Part shown: piece after piece, positions 42,485 through 52,267 of the stretch
Numbering within the stretch: the stretch's first letter is position 1
Layout of the letters: every line of letters begins with the position of its first letter
NCBI RefSeq assembly: GCF_001857945.1
Contig: NZ_CP017770.1
Coordinates: 310,001 to 374,000 of the forward strand
DNA: 64,000 bases
Origin: Paenibacillus crassostreae
Lineage (GTDB): Bacteria > Bacillota > Bacilli > Paenibacillales > Paenibacillaceae
Direction: 5' to 3'
Notes under the pieces: model-generated
Told to the model about the DNA's origin: nothing
Seen by the model: the letters and a program-made list of their open reading frames with translations, nothing else
The model's database searches: none
Position numbers and translations under genes: made by a program

Positions 42485-43249
42485 TTAAAGCGCTATCCAG
42501 TTCCTTCTAAGAATTTCAACCGCATGCAATAGCGATTCTGTGTATGGATGATGGCTGCCGGTTTGTATGAAATCCGAATCGAAAATCTCAACCATTCTGC
42601 CATCTTTCATCACCAGGATATCCTCGCATAAGTTAGCCACGAGCGAAAGATCATGCGTAATGAATATAAGAGATAGCTGCTGCTCGGCTTTAAGCTGCTG
42701 TAGTAACTCAATGATTGTATGCTGATGAATCATATCCAGATTAGAGACGATCTCATCGCATACAAGCACCTTAGGCTTTACGATCAGTGCTTTTGCAATA
42801 CAGGCACGTTGATACTGCCCTCCACTCAAATGACTAGGCGCCGCGTTCAATAACGTTAGAGGTAACCCCACTTTCGTGGCATATTCTATCACAAGTTCTT
42901 TTCTCTCGCTTTTGTTCAGCTTCGTGAAATGACATAATGGCTCCTCTATGCTTTGTGAAATGGTCATACGTGGATCAAGCGAAGCCGTTGTGTTCTGAAA
43001 TACGAATTGAATTTGTCTATACCAGCTTCTGAAATCAGATGTCTTGTTCGTAGGTGCAGGGATGCCGTCAAGAAGAATTTGACCAGAGGTCGGACGCTCC
43101 AACGCCATAATGAGCTTCGCAAGCGTTGACTTTCCACTTCCGCTCTCACCAACAATCGCCAATGAACGACCTGCCTGTACTGTCAGATCAATACGTTCAA
43201 GAATAAGTGTTTTTCCAATCCTTTTCGATAGTTTTTTTATTTCTAACAT
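42485..43249 (-). CDS. Nik/Dpp-type ABC importer ATPase (second subunit)
   Basis: 254 residues from the ATG at 43249 (MLEIKKL; AAGGAG upstream at long spacing). Walker A GESGSGKST, signature SHLSGGQYQRACIAKAL, Walker B VLVCDEIVSNLD and switch His in FITHDLSL. Corresponds to NikE/DppF. It lacks the extended C-terminal oligopeptide-binding Cys motif of OppF, which fits Nik-type systems. Last gene of the five-gene operon. Confidence 0.85.
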   Translation of the reverse strand: MLEIKKLSKRIGKTLILERIDLTVQAGRSLAIVGESGSGKSTLAKLIMALERPTSGQILLDGIPAPTNKTSDFRSWYRQIQFVFQNTTASLDPRMTISQSIEEPLCHFTKLNKSERKELVIEYATKVGLPLTLLNAAPSHLSGGQYQRACIAKALIVKPKVLVCDEIVSNLDMIHQHTIIELLQQLKAEQQLSLIFITHDLSLVANLCEDILVMKDGRMVEIFDSDFIQTGSHHPYTESLLHAVEILRRNWIAL

Positions 43250-43268
43250 AGTTAATTCAACTGTCTCC

Positions 43269-44051
43269 TTAAGAAAGCATAAATGGGGAGCGACATTGCC
43301 ATAGCTCCTTCGTATAGGCATGCTTCGGATACTGTACCACAGCCATTGTGCTGTCTTGTTCGATGATTTCACCTCGATACATGACTGCAATGGTATCTGC
43401 CATGTAACCTGCTATAAGTAAATCATGTGTAACAAATAACGAGCTCATACCGCTCTCCGCCGTTAAATCCCGCAGCAGGGATAGAATATCAGCTTGCGTA
43501 GTTACATCTAGTGCGCTTGTAGGTTCATCTGCAATCAGTAATTCAGGTTCCAGCAAGAGTGCCATTGCGATCATAACTCGCTGATTCATACCTCCGCTCA
43601 ATTCGAAGGGATACTGCTTCATCAACTTATCTACCGTTTTAAGAGAGACCTTTTCCAGCATCCTTCTTACTTTGCGCTCCGCTTCCAGTTTACTAACCGA
43701 GATATGACTCCGAAGTACGTCACCTAGCTGTCGTCCGATCGGTATGGCTGGGTGAAGAGCTTGTTCAGGATGCTGAGGTATTACACCGATCTGACTACCA
43801 CGCACCCTTTGCCACTCACGCGGACTGAAATGAGCCGTATTATGTCCTTTAAAAAGAAGCTCTCCCGACATTTTCATTTGATTAGGAAGCATGCCTAGCA
43901 TAGCTTTAATCGTCAATGTTTTGCCGCTGCCACTTTCGCCAATCAAACAAAGTGTCTTTCCGGCATGTAAGGAGAAATTACTATTCAGTACTAGATCTTG
44001 ATTGTCGCTACTCCTAATCGTTAACTCCTTCACTTCGGCTATAATGGTCAT
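43269..44051 (-). CDS. Nik/Dpp-type ABC importer ATPase (first subunit)
   Basis: 260 residues. Walker A GESGSGKTL, signature FELSGGMNQRVMIAMALLLE, Walker B LLIADEPTSALDVTTQADIL, switch His in FVTHDLL. Corresponds to NikD/DppD, the partner of the next ATPase. Start ATG with a aaggggaag site. Operon spacing of 19 bp to both sides. Confidence 0.88.
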   Translation of the reverse strand: MTIIAEVKELTIRSSDNQDLVLNSNFSLHAGKTLCLIGESGSGKTLTIKAMLGMLPNQMKMSGELLFKGHNTAHFSPREWQRVRGSQIGVIPQHPEQALHPAIPIGRQLGDVLRSHISVSKLEAERKVRRMLEKVSLKTVDKLMKQYPFELSGGMNQRVMIAMALLLEPELLIADEPTSALDVTTQADILSLLRDLTAESGMSSLFVTHDLLIAGYMADTIAVMYRGEIIEQDSTMAVVQYPKHAYTKELWQCRSPFMLS

Positions 44052-44070
44052 TTGTCACTTCCCCTTTCAC

Positions 44071-44871
44071 CTATTTTAGCTTATATCGGCTTCGTAATTT
44101 CTCTCCGCATAGCTGAAATGCGCATGCTGTAACAAAAATCATGAATCCTGGAAAGAACCCCATCCATGGGGCAATTTGCAAATAATTTTTCCCATCTAGC
44201 AGCATAACTCCCCACTCTGGCGAAGGAGGTTGCGCACCGATTCCAAGAAAGGATAAGCCTGATAATGTCAGAATGACCTTACTCACATCTAGAATCACAA
44301 GCGTTAATACCTGTGGAATAATATTGGGGACAATATGACGGACAATCGTATTCAAACCAAAAGAACCGCTTACTCGACTTGAGAGAATATATGGCTCTTT
44401 CTTCACATCGTGCACAAGACCTCGTATAATACGGACATATTTAGCCCACCATGATAACAGAATCGCTAAATAGACGTTTTCCATACCGAACCCCAAAAAT
44501 CCAATAATCACAATAGTAAGTAGAATATTGGGTACCGCAACAAAAATATCCGTTATACTCATAATCAGCATGTCGAGGCGGCTACCATAATAACCGCTAA
44601 GCGTGCCAAGGGCCAAACTTATAATCATAACTATACCCAAAACGACAAATGCAGGAAAAATGGATTGTTTAATTCCGGACAGTATCCTGCTGAAAATATC
44701 TCGTCCTAAATAATCCGTTCCAAAAATGTGATGAAAATGAGGCTTTAGCAACTTGGCATCATAGTCCGGTTGAAAAGGATCATATGGCTGTAGCCACGGT
44801 GCAAAAATACCCGCTAGTATTAATACAATAATAAAAAGCAACGCGGCCGATACCATTTTATTTGTCTTCAT
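44071..44871 (-). CDS. Nik/Dpp-type ABC importer permease, NikC/DppC-like
   Basis: 266 residues from the ATG of MKTNKMVSA (44871); the longer frame overlaps the previous gene and is improbable. About six membrane helices and the EAA-like loop (SSRVSGSFGLNTIVRHIVPN). The HHIFGTDYLGRDIFSRILSG segment is typical of the OppC/DppC subfamily. It pairs with the permease encoded just upstream. Confidence 0.85.
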   Translation of the reverse strand: MKTNKMVSAALLFIIVLILAGIFAPWLQPYDPFQPDYDAKLLKPHFHHIFGTDYLGRDIFSRILSGIKQSIFPAFVVLGIVMIISLALGTLSGYYGSRLDMLIMSITDIFVAVPNILLTIVIIGFLGFGMENVYLAILLSWWAKYVRIIRGLVHDVKKEPYILSSRVSGSFGLNTIVRHIVPNIIPQVLTLVILDVSKVILTLSGLSFLGIGAQPPSPEWGVMLLDGKNYLQIAPWMGFFPGFMIFVTACAFQLCGEKLRSRYKLK

Positions 44872-44879
44872 AAAGGTAA

Positions 44880-45827
44880 TCAATTCTCCCACCTCTGTTT
44901 CTCCATCTGGATGCGAGGGTCTGCTAAATAATAGCAAAGATCTGTTATAAAATTTAAAATGAAGATCGTAGCCGCTAGCAATAAGCCACACCCTTGTATA
45001 ACGGGGAAGTCGCGGCTATAGATCATATCTAGCATATATTTACCGATACCAGGGAAGCTGAATACATTCTCGATAATAATAGCTGCACCAAAAAAACTAG
45101 GGAAACTCGTTCCGACAATCGTTATTACCGGAATGAGCATCGCTCGAAATAAGTAAGAAGGATAAAAGATCCACCCTTTCAAACCGCGAGCCGTTGCCGC
45201 TTCGATATAGGAGGCTTGTTTGTATTCAAGCGTAAAGGATCGAATCATTCGGATAAAATACATGCTTTCCACGATGCTAATGGTCGCTACAGGAAGAACA
45301 TAGTGGCGTACCGATCCGCTTCCGATAATCGGAAATAATGGCCAGAACACACCAAAACAAAACATAAAAATAATAGCCAGCCAATACATTGGAATCGACA
45401 ATCCTAACACCGTAACGGTGTACGTTATTCGATCGAACAAGCTCTTCTCGTGAAGTGCACTCATCACGCCGAGCGGAACAGACAGAACAAAGGTTACCAA
45501 AAAAGAACTAATCATAAGAAGAAGGGTAGGCCCCAATCTTGAGAAGATCTCTTCTGTTACAGGTGCATTTGAAATAAAAGAATAACCCAAATTACCTTGA
45601 ACTAACTCAAGTATCCACGACATATATTGAACGACAAGCGATCGATCGAGTCCCCATTTATGTTGCATGATTGCAATCTGATTGGCATCAGGAACAGCTC
45701 CAAGTCCCTGCAGCAACAGCGCTGCTGGGTCCCCGGGAGCCAAATGCATAAGTATAAACACAAACACCGTTAACACGAAAAGCGTTAGGATAAGCATACC
45801 TAAGCGACTAGAAATATATCTCAGCAT
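44880..45827 (-). CDS. Nik/Dpp-type ABC importer permease, NikB/DppB-like
   Basis: 315 residues, six helices. The N-terminal YISSRLGMLILTLFVLTVFV and the FILMHLAPGDPAA motif are diagnostic of OppB/DppB/NikB. EAA loop YIEAATARGLKGWIFYPSYL. Its ATG overlaps the stop codon of the binding-protein gene by one base. Confidence 0.88.
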   Translation of the reverse strand: MLRYISSRLGMLILTLFVLTVFVFILMHLAPGDPAALLLQGLGAVPDANQIAIMQHKWGLDRSLVVQYMSWILELVQGNLGYSFISNAPVTEEIFSRLGPTLLLMISSFLVTFVLSVPLGVMSALHEKSLFDRITYTVTVLGLSIPMYWLAIIFMFCFGVFWPLFPIIGSGSVRHYVLPVATISIVESMYFIRMIRSFTLEYKQASYIEAATARGLKGWIFYPSYLFRAMLIPVITIVGTSFPSFFGAAIIIENVFSFPGIGKYMLDMIYSRDFPVIQGCGLLLAATIFILNFITDLCYYLADPRIQMEKQRWEN

Positions 45828-47434
45828 TACTTGTCCTCAATGTGCAGCTGATGCCATTTCACGGGGTTGTCTTCAATATTACCAAAGGTAAAATCAGAGA
45901 TCTTACTGTTATGAATAAAGGTTTGCTTCGTGTAAAAAATCGGTACCGTCATGGCTTCTTCGTGAATGCGATCAAATACACGATCAAATATAGCCTGCTG
46001 CTCCGATTGTGAAATGGTATTTGCAATCTGGTCCAATTCAGCGGTTAACATATCATCCTGATAAGCAACCGCTGGCGTATCGACCGTGTTATAGAACAAG
46101 GAACTCAAGAAACGATAGGGTAGTTGCGCATCCGTGTAAGTGCGATACAACAGAAGATCATATTGTTTGTTCGTCCAAAGCGCATCGTAATAAGCTGCTC
46201 TCTCCTGATTTAGAATATCTACCTTCACTCCGATATCCTTCATCTGATCTTGAAAGATTTCGGCCATCTCCTTCCACTCAGGGTATTCTTCTGTTTGAAT
46301 GACAAGTCTGAACTTGATTACCTGGCCATCTTTTTCGTATAACTTACTACTTGCGTTCAATTGATAGCCTGAGGCTTCTATTAATTGCTTCGCTTTATCT
46401 ACGTTATAATCATAGAAGGGCTGGTTGTCGGGTGTAACAAAAGCGACGGTGCTTTGGAATAAACCCAATACTTCGGCACCTTTTCCGCTCATCATTTTGC
46501 TCGTATCTGTTCCATAGTTTATCGCCTGTCGTATATTCTTATCAGCTAGAAACTCATTTCTCTGGTTAATCACTATGAAATAGGACATCGTACTGGCATT
46601 CGTCTCAATTATGTATTTATCGTTATTCTCGAATAATGCGATATTCTCATAAGGAACATTACCTACCTCACCGCCAGCCATATCGATCTCTCCATTCTGA
46701 AGCGCTAATACGCGAGCTTGGGGATCGGTAATCACTTTGAATACAAGAGAGTAGTTCGCCACCGATTCTTTCCAATAATGCTCATTCGCCACTAATACCG
46801 TATCCGAGCCTTCCTTGTAGCTATCGAGCTTCCATGGGCCTGTACCGATTGGCTCCGTGAATTCGCCCCCTATTGCTCCATTGGGAACAACTGCATTTGG
46901 ACTCATGATTCGAAACGGACGAGCTTGGCTAAGCTCTAGCAAGGTCTGAGATGCCATTTCTTTGAATGTTAGTACAACGGTATACTCATCTGGCGTTTCA
47001 ATCTTTTCCAACTTTCGGACGATTTCTAATGAAGCCATCTCCTCGTTAACTGCAGTACGCTCCAATGAGAACTTTACAGCCGCAGAGTTGAATGCCGTTC
47101 CATCTGAGAATAACACGCCCTTTCTTAAATGAAAGGTATATGTCTTCCCATCTTTAGCAACCTCCCATGATTCCGCAAGACTAGGCTCTATTTTACCGCC
47201 CTCTCCAAATTCGACTAAAGCATCATAAATGGCTGTTTGGACTGCTCGAGCACCATTATATGTTGTGGCATCGATTTTATCCCCCTTTAGATCTTGCGTA
47301 ATCGCAACCGTAACTCGCTTTATCGCCTCTTCTTTTCCAGTTGCTACGGGGGTAGAGTTAGGCGTACAGCCAGTTAATCCAACAACTATAATACAAAAAC
47401 TAACCATCATAATGATACTAAATCTCCTAAACAT
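45827..47434 (-). CDS. NikA/CntA-like ABC substrate-binding lipoprotein
   Basis: 535 residues from the ATG at 47434 (AGGAGG at six bases). Lipobox LTGC (Cys23). Family 5 solute-binding protein. ARAVQTAIYDALVEFGEGGK, ESWEVAKDGKTYTFHLRKGV, SQARPFRIMSP and EPIGTGPWKLDSYKEGSD follow the NikA pattern more closely than peptide-binding OppA. The cargo may be nickel, or zinc or another metal bound to an opine metallophore as in CntA. It is first in the operon, behind a promoter whose spacer is filled by a Zur-box-like dyad. Confidence 0.85.
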   Translation of the reverse strand: MFRRFSIIMMVSFCIIVVGLTGCTPNSTPVATGKEEAIKRVTVAITQDLKGDKIDATTYNGARAVQTAIYDALVEFGEGGKIEPSLAESWEVAKDGKTYTFHLRKGVLFSDGTAFNSAAVKFSLERTAVNEEMASLEIVRKLEKIETPDEYTVVLTFKEMASQTLLELSQARPFRIMSPNAVVPNGAIGGEFTEPIGTGPWKLDSYKEGSDTVLVANEHYWKESVANYSLVFKVITDPQARVLALQNGEIDMAGGEVGNVPYENIALFENNDKYIIETNASTMSYFIVINQRNEFLADKNIRQAINYGTDTSKMMSGKGAEVLGLFQSTVAFVTPDNQPFYDYNVDKAKQLIEASGYQLNASSKLYEKDGQVIKFRLVIQTEEYPEWKEMAEIFQDQMKDIGVKVDILNQERAAYYDALWTNKQYDLLLYRTYTDAQLPYRFLSSLFYNTVDTPAVAYQDDMLTAELDQIANTISQSEQQAIFDRVFDRIHEEAMTVPIFYTKQTFIHNSKISDFTFGNIEDNPVKWHQLHIEDK

Positions 47435-47478
47435 GTATACTCCTCCTGATGTATGGTACGTGACCATCATAATTTAGC

Positions 47479-47534
47479 TTGACGTAAACATCTAACTAAG
47501 GTTAAATAATAATCGTAAAGATTACTATTAGCAA
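47479..47534. promoter_or_regulatory. divergent promoters with a Zur-box-like dyad
   Basis: Minus-strand promoter: -35 TTGCTA (47529-47534), 17 bp, -10 TATTAT (47506-47511). The spacer holds tcgtaaagattacta (47513-47527), which matches the Bacillus Zur consensus TCGTAATNATTACGA at 12 of 14 defined positions. A plus-strand promoter (TTGACG 47479-47484, 17 bp, TTAAAT 47502-47507) serves the methyltransferase, and the dyad sits at its start point. Consensus from memory. Confidence 0.5.
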
Positions 47535-47569
47535 GTGTTTTTTACAAGCTAAATAAGAGGAGAGATAAT

Positions 47570-48328
47570 ATGACTGTTAACAAAGAGCAGCAAAAGGAAC
47601 ATCAAGCCTATTGGGATAAAGGTGCCGATATTTATGATGGGATTATAGAAAATGAAATTACGAATGAGTCTTATGATAAATGGGAAGCGATAATAAGTAA
47701 GCAGCTAAAGGATAAGAAAGAACTAAAGGTACTCGACGTCGGAACTGGCCCTTGCTTCTTCGGTATTCTGTTATCTCGTATGGGGCACCATGTAACAGCT
47801 ATTGATTCCTCTCCTGAAATGATTCAGAAAGCTCATAAGAACGCCGAAAAATACGACTGCACGATCAGCATTATTCAAACAGATATTTTAGAATTCACTC
47901 CACTGCAGACATTTGATCTGATCATATCCCGCAATGTCACTTGGTTTCTACCGAATCCTGTAGCCGTTTATCAGAAGTGGCATGAATGGCTAAATGAAGG
48001 TGGAGAAACAATTATATTCGACGGTAATTGGAACTTGTTCTTAACTGACCCGAAGGAAGCAGCACTTTTCAACATTGCTCAGAAAGAGGCTATTGCAGCA
48101 GGTTATGTCCCTTATCGAACGGAGGAGGAAATCGCAGAAGGTGATCAAATCGCCTTAACGTTGCCACTAAGTTATGTGAAACGGCCAGCCTGGGATGTCG
48201 ATATGCTGACCTATATTGGATTTCAATCTGTTACTGTATTGCAGGGCTTTGACTCAGCGGTTCACAGTGAAACCGCGCAGATTCTGAATCAGCATCGTCC
48301 AATGTTCGCCATTATCGCAGCTAAATAG
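47570..48328 (+). CDS. class I SAM-dependent methyltransferase beside a metal importer
   Basis: 252 residues. Motif I VLDVGTGPCFFGILLSRMGH (about 55-74), motif II VTAIDSSPEMIQKA, motif IV FDLIISRNVTWFLPNP. Closest by eye to Methyltransf_11/25 enzymes; substrate unknown. It is divergent from the NikA-like operon and shares its control region, so it may act on a metallophore or on a metal-related small molecule. ATG with AGAGGAGAG site. Confidence 0.85.
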   Translation: MTVNKEQQKEHQAYWDKGADIYDGIIENEITNESYDKWEAIISKQLKDKKELKVLDVGTGPCFFGILLSRMGHHVTAIDSSPEMIQKAHKNAEKYDCTISIIQTDILEFTPLQTFDLIISRNVTWFLPNPVAVYQKWHEWLNEGGETIIFDGNWNLFLTDPKEAALFNIAQKEAIAAGYVPYRTEEEIAEGDQIALTLPLSYVKRPAWDVDMLTYIGFQSVTVLQGFDSAVHSETAQILNQHRPMFAIIAAK

Positions 48329-48386
48329 GCGAATCAGTACTGCCTTGGTATGTATCATATCGTAAAGATTCATCATTGTTGATATC

Positions 48387-48429
48387 AAAAAACACTGCCC
48401 TAGCCAGATACGGCTAAGAGCAGTGTTAA
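48387..48429 (-). terminator. terminator of the rbs operon
   Basis: A hairpin (aacactgctcttagcc with ggctagggcagtgtt) is followed by TTTTTT on the minus strand. Confidence 0.88.
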
Positions 48430-48462
48430 CAATGTGGAACTATATTGTAATCGTGTCCTCTA

Positions 48463-49380
48463 TTACTCTTTCACTACCAACTTAAGTGGTGCAGCAATCA
48501 AACTTTCTACGTTCTTCCCTTCTAGAACATCTTTGGCTGCTTGAACGGATAGTTCCCCAATTAATTCAGGTTGTTGAGCAACAGTCCCTGTTAATTTACC
48601 AGCTTGAATTGAATCTAGAGCATCATCATTTCCATCAAATCCAATCACAGGAATATTTTTACCTGAACTTTGTATCGCTTCTATCGCACCAAGTGCCATT
48701 TCATCATTGTGAGCAAAAACAGCTTGAACTTCTGGATTTCCTTGAAGCAAGTTCTCCATCACGGTCAATCCCTTCGTACGGTCAAAATCAGCGGACTGCT
48801 TCGCAATAACATCAAGCTGAGTATCCGCAATTTGATGGAATCCTTCGCCACGTTCACGCGTAGCGGATGCCCCTGGTGAACCTTCTAGCTCAATCACTTT
48901 CGCACCTTTGCCAAGTTGTTCTACAATATACTCCGCACCCATTACTCCACCTTTTACATTATCTGAGGCCACGAGTGCTTCAACATCTCCTTGTTCAGAG
49001 GAGCGATCCAATGCAATGACAGGAATGCCTAGACTATTAGCTGTCTGTACTACCGTAGAAATAGCAGATGAATCCACTGGATTGATCAGAAGAGAATTCA
49101 CGCCTTGTTGCATTAGATCTTCAACGTCATTACTCTGTTTCGCTGAATCATTTTGTGCATCAATCACAATAACTTCCATTCCTAGCTTATTAGCCTCATT
49201 CATAACACCATCTTTTAAAGATACGAAGAATGGGTTGTTTAGTGTTGAAATCGATAATCCAATTTTTATCTGATCTAAATTATCATTGTTATTCGATTTA
49301 GCCCACTCTGGTGGCTCTAATGAACATCCTGTTAGCAACACCAATAGTAATGAAATAAGAATTAGCGCACTCTTTTTCAT
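48463..49380 (-). CDS. rbsB: ribose ABC transporter substrate-binding lipoprotein
   Basis: 305 residues. Lipobox LTGC (Cys19), then a type I periplasmic-binding fold: IGLSISTLNNPFFVSLKDGV, VIDAQNDSAKQSNDVEDLMQ, LINPVDSSAI, ELEGSPGASATRERGEGFHQ, FAHNDEMALGAIEAI and IPVIGFDGNDDAL are all RbsB motifs. Last gene of rbsRKDACB. Binds ribose outside the membrane. Confidence 0.95.
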   Translation of the reverse strand: MKKSALILISLLLVLLTGCSLEPPEWAKSNNNDNLDQIKIGLSISTLNNPFFVSLKDGVMNEANKLGMEVIVIDAQNDSAKQSNDVEDLMQQGVNSLLINPVDSSAISTVVQTANSLGIPVIALDRSSEQGDVEALVASDNVKGGVMGAEYIVEQLGKGAKVIELEGSPGASATRERGEGFHQIADTQLDVIAKQSADFDRTKGLTVMENLLQGNPEVQAVFAHNDEMALGAIEAIQSSGKNIPVIGFDGNDDALDSIQAGKLTGTVAQQPELIGELSVQAAKDVLEGKNVESLIAAPLKLVVKE

Positions 49381-49395
49381 ATTTAATTCCCCCTC

Positions 49396-50364
49396 TTATG
49401 CCGTTTTCTTACGGTCAATTAATACAGCAATTGCAATAACGATCCCTTTAACTACCATTTGATAGAAAGAGGATACTCCAAGTAAATTCAATCCATTATT
49501 CAATATACCGATGATTAGTGCACCAATGAGAGTACCTACTATTCTTCCTCGTCCACCTGTTAAGCTCGTTCCACCTAATACAACCGCTGCGATCGCATCT
49601 AACTCATAGGATGTACCGGCAGTTGGTTGTGCTGAGTTCAACCTAGAAGTCAAGATAGCTCCAGCTAATGCAGATAACATACCAATCAATGAATAAATCA
49701 TGATTTTTACACGTGCGACTTTGATACCAGAAATGATGGATGCCTTTTCGTTACCACCAATCGCATATGTTTTACGACCAAAAGGAGTTTTGTGTAATAC
49801 GACCCATAAGACAATAAATACGATAATCATCGTGATCGCAGGTACAGGAATACCTAGAAAATATCCTCGCCCAAATAATTGGAACATCATGCTGTCACCA
49901 AGACCTGTTATGGGGTTACCATTTGTATACACAAGCGTTAATCCTCTGAAGATCGTCATCGTTGCCAACGTCGCGATAAAAGGCGCCATTTTACCTTTAG
50001 TAATCATTAGCCCGTTGACCATACCCATCACTCCACCAAGTAAACAACCCACGATGATAGCTAAGATCGGATCCAATCCTGAGAGCATAAGATTCGCCAT
50101 CAACGCACTAGATAGAGCGAGAATTGAACCAACCGATAAATCGATACCTCCTGTTAGAATTACAAAGGTCATTCCAAAAGCAATCAGTGCATTAATAGCA
50201 ACCTGTCTTAATAAATTTAAAATATTTAACGGATCTAAAAAGCTTGGGTTCAGCACGGTTACAATAATTATGAGTATGATTAGTCCTAATAATGGACCAA
50301 GTGTTTGCGTGATTTGACCGATTTTAAAGCCTTTATTACCTTTTTCATCGTTGATCGTTTTCAT
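49396..50364 (-). CDS. rbsC: ribose ABC transporter permease
   Basis: 322 residues, eight to ten hydrophobic segments. GMTFVILTGGIDLSVGSILA and LDAIAAVVLGGTSLTGGRGR are the RbsC signatures. Its ribosome binding site lies within the end of rbsA. Membrane channel for ribose. Confidence 0.95.
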   Translation of the reverse strand: MKTINDEKGNKGFKIGQITQTLGPLLGLIILIIIVTVLNPSFLDPLNILNLLRQVAINALIAFGMTFVILTGGIDLSVGSILALSSALMANLMLSGLDPILAIIVGCLLGGVMGMVNGLMITKGKMAPFIATLATMTIFRGLTLVYTNGNPITGLGDSMMFQLFGRGYFLGIPVPAITMIIVFIVLWVVLHKTPFGRKTYAIGGNEKASIISGIKVARVKIMIYSLIGMLSALAGAILTSRLNSAQPTAGTSYELDAIAAVVLGGTSLTGGRGRIVGTLIGALIIGILNNGLNLLGVSSFYQMVVKGIVIAIAVLIDRKKTA

Positions 50365-50365
50365 A

Positions 50366-51847
50366 CTATTGACCTCCTGTAGCTAATGTCATAATGTTTT
50401 CTTGTGTGGCTTCCTGTTTCGAAAGTTCTCCACTTATATGCCCTTCATGAACGACTAGAATTCGGTCACTCATGCCTAAGACTTCCGGCAGCTCTGAGGA
50501 GACCATAATAATGGCAACACCACGTTCCGTTAACTCATTCATTAATTGATAAATTTCGCGTTTCGCTCCTACATCAACCCCACGTGTTGGTTCATCTAGT
50601 ATTAGTACACTCAGTCCAATTCCTATCCATTTCGCAATAACCACTTTCTGTTGATTTCCGCCAGATAGACTACGAACTAGTGTTGCTGAGGACTGTGTCT
50701 TGATCTGCAGACGCTTAATGAGAACATCTACAAATTCCTGTTCTTTCTTATCTTTAATTAATCCTTTAGGTGCAAAACTATGAAGGTTCGTAAGAACCAT
50801 ATTGTCACGAATGGAGAAATCTAGCACTAACCCTTCGTCTTTCCGGTCTTCTGTAACAAATCCTATGCCTGCTTTAACAGCATCTTCAGGGTTTCGAATG
50901 GATACTTTTTTCCCGTGTACCCAAATTTCACCTTTATCTAAGGAATCTATTCCGAATACAGTTCTCATAATTTCTGTTCGTCCTGACCCCATTAATCCAG
51001 AGAATCCTAATATTTCACCAGCCCGTAAAGAGAAACTAACGTCTTTGAATTGCCCCTTCTTTGATGTATTCTTAACTTCTAGCACAATTTCTCCAAGATT
51101 GGATGTACGCTCTGGGTAGCGATCCGTTATTTCTCGCCCAACCATTTTTTTAACTACATCATCAAAGTTTGTTTCAGGGATCGCCTTAGTATCTACTGTT
51201 TTCCCATCACGCATGACCGTAATCCGGTCACATATCTCAAATATCTCTTCCATTCGATGTGAAATATATACGATTGATACGCCATCCTTTTTTAGTGATG
51301 CAATAACTTCAAATAGTTTCCGTATTTCTCTTTCTGTTAAAGCAGCGGTAGGCTCGTCCATGACAATAACCTTGGCATCAGTCATTAATGCTTTCGCTAT
51401 CTCGATCATTTGTTTCTCACCTACCGAACATTTCCCTGCTTCTTGGTTCAGTGGAATGCTCACAGAGAGTTTCCGAAACTGCTCTGTAGCTAGCGCTTTC
51501 ATCTCTTTCATATTTAATAGTCCAAAATTCGATGTCCGTTCCTTACCGATGAATAAATTATCGAGCACAGTCATATCTGACCATACATTAAGCTCTTGAT
51601 GGATAAACGCAATTCCTCTTTGTTCCGCTTCTTTAGGACTCTCAAAATACGTTTCCTTATCATCTATCATTATCGTGCCTTGATCACGCTGATGAAGACC
51701 AATCAGAATGTTCATTAATGTAGACTTGCCCGCACCATTCTCGCCCATTAACGCGTGGATTTCACCTTCCTGTAAATCGAAATTCACACCCGTTAGCACG
51801 CGGTTAGTACCAAATGACTTATAGATATCGTGCATAGTAATATGCAT
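50366..51847 (-). CDS. rbsA: ribose ABC transporter ATPase (double)
   Basis: 493 residues with two ATPase modules. First: Walker A GENGAGKST, signature CSVGEKQMIEIAKAL, Walker B VIVMDEPTAAL. Second: Walker A-like GLMGSGRTE (degenerate, as usual in RbsA), signature LSGGNQQKVVIAKWIGIG, Walker B VLILDEPTRGVDVGAK. Start ATG with GGGAGG site. Confidence 0.95.
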   Translation of the reverse strand: MHITMHDIYKSFGTNRVLTGVNFDLQEGEIHALMGENGAGKSTLMNILIGLHQRDQGTIMIDDKETYFESPKEAEQRGIAFIHQELNVWSDMTVLDNLFIGKERTSNFGLLNMKEMKALATEQFRKLSVSIPLNQEAGKCSVGEKQMIEIAKALMTDAKVIVMDEPTAALTEREIRKLFEVIASLKKDGVSIVYISHRMEEIFEICDRITVMRDGKTVDTKAIPETNFDDVVKKMVGREITDRYPERTSNLGEIVLEVKNTSKKGQFKDVSFSLRAGEILGFSGLMGSGRTEIMRTVFGIDSLDKGEIWVHGKKVSIRNPEDAVKAGIGFVTEDRKDEGLVLDFSIRDNMVLTNLHSFAPKGLIKDKKEQEFVDVLIKRLQIKTQSSATLVRSLSGGNQQKVVIAKWIGIGLSVLILDEPTRGVDVGAKREIYQLMNELTERGVAIIMVSSELPEVLGMSDRILVVHEGHISGELSKQEATQENIMTLATGGQ

Positions 51848-51866
51848 GATTGTAGCCTCCCTTCAT

Positions 51867-52265
51867 TTATCCGAAATTGACTCCAGCTTGTAGAATACAG
51901 TTAGCATAAGGACTAGCTTCACCCGTACGTATAATAACTTTAGCCTTATGTGTTAACAGCTTAAATTGTTCGTGTGATAATTTCTCTATAAGTATTCCGT
52001 TAAATTGGTTATTTATATATTGTGACGTTTTTTGATTTTCAGTATCTAACTCTTCCGCTACAATCACCTTTTCAATGACCATGTCCTCTATAATGATATC
52101 CACAACGTCTTGGAAGCTAGGGACACCCAACTTCAGAGCTAGATCAATCTTAGGAACCCATGCTGGAATCGGCAGGCCGACATCTGCGATGACAATAGTA
52201 TCGGTATGACCTAAGTCAGCTAGAATCTTGGAAATATGACTATTTAAAATTCCTTGTTTCTTCAT
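51867..52265 (-). CDS. rbsD: D-ribose pyranase
   Basis: 132 residues: KKQGILNSHISKILADLGHT with the catalytic His, DTIVIADVGLPIPAWVPKID, and C-terminal IRTGEASPYANCILQAGV. RbsD converts the beta-pyran to the beta-furan form of ribose before phosphorylation. ATG at 52265 with AAGGGAG nine bases upstream. Confidence 0.95.
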   Translation of the reverse strand: MKKQGILNSHISKILADLGHTDTIVIADVGLPIPAWVPKIDLALKLGVPSFQDVVDIIIEDMVIEKVIVAEELDTENQKTSQYINNQFNGILIEKLSHEQFKLLTHKAKVIIRTGEASPYANCILQAGVNFG

Positions 52266-52267
52266 CA

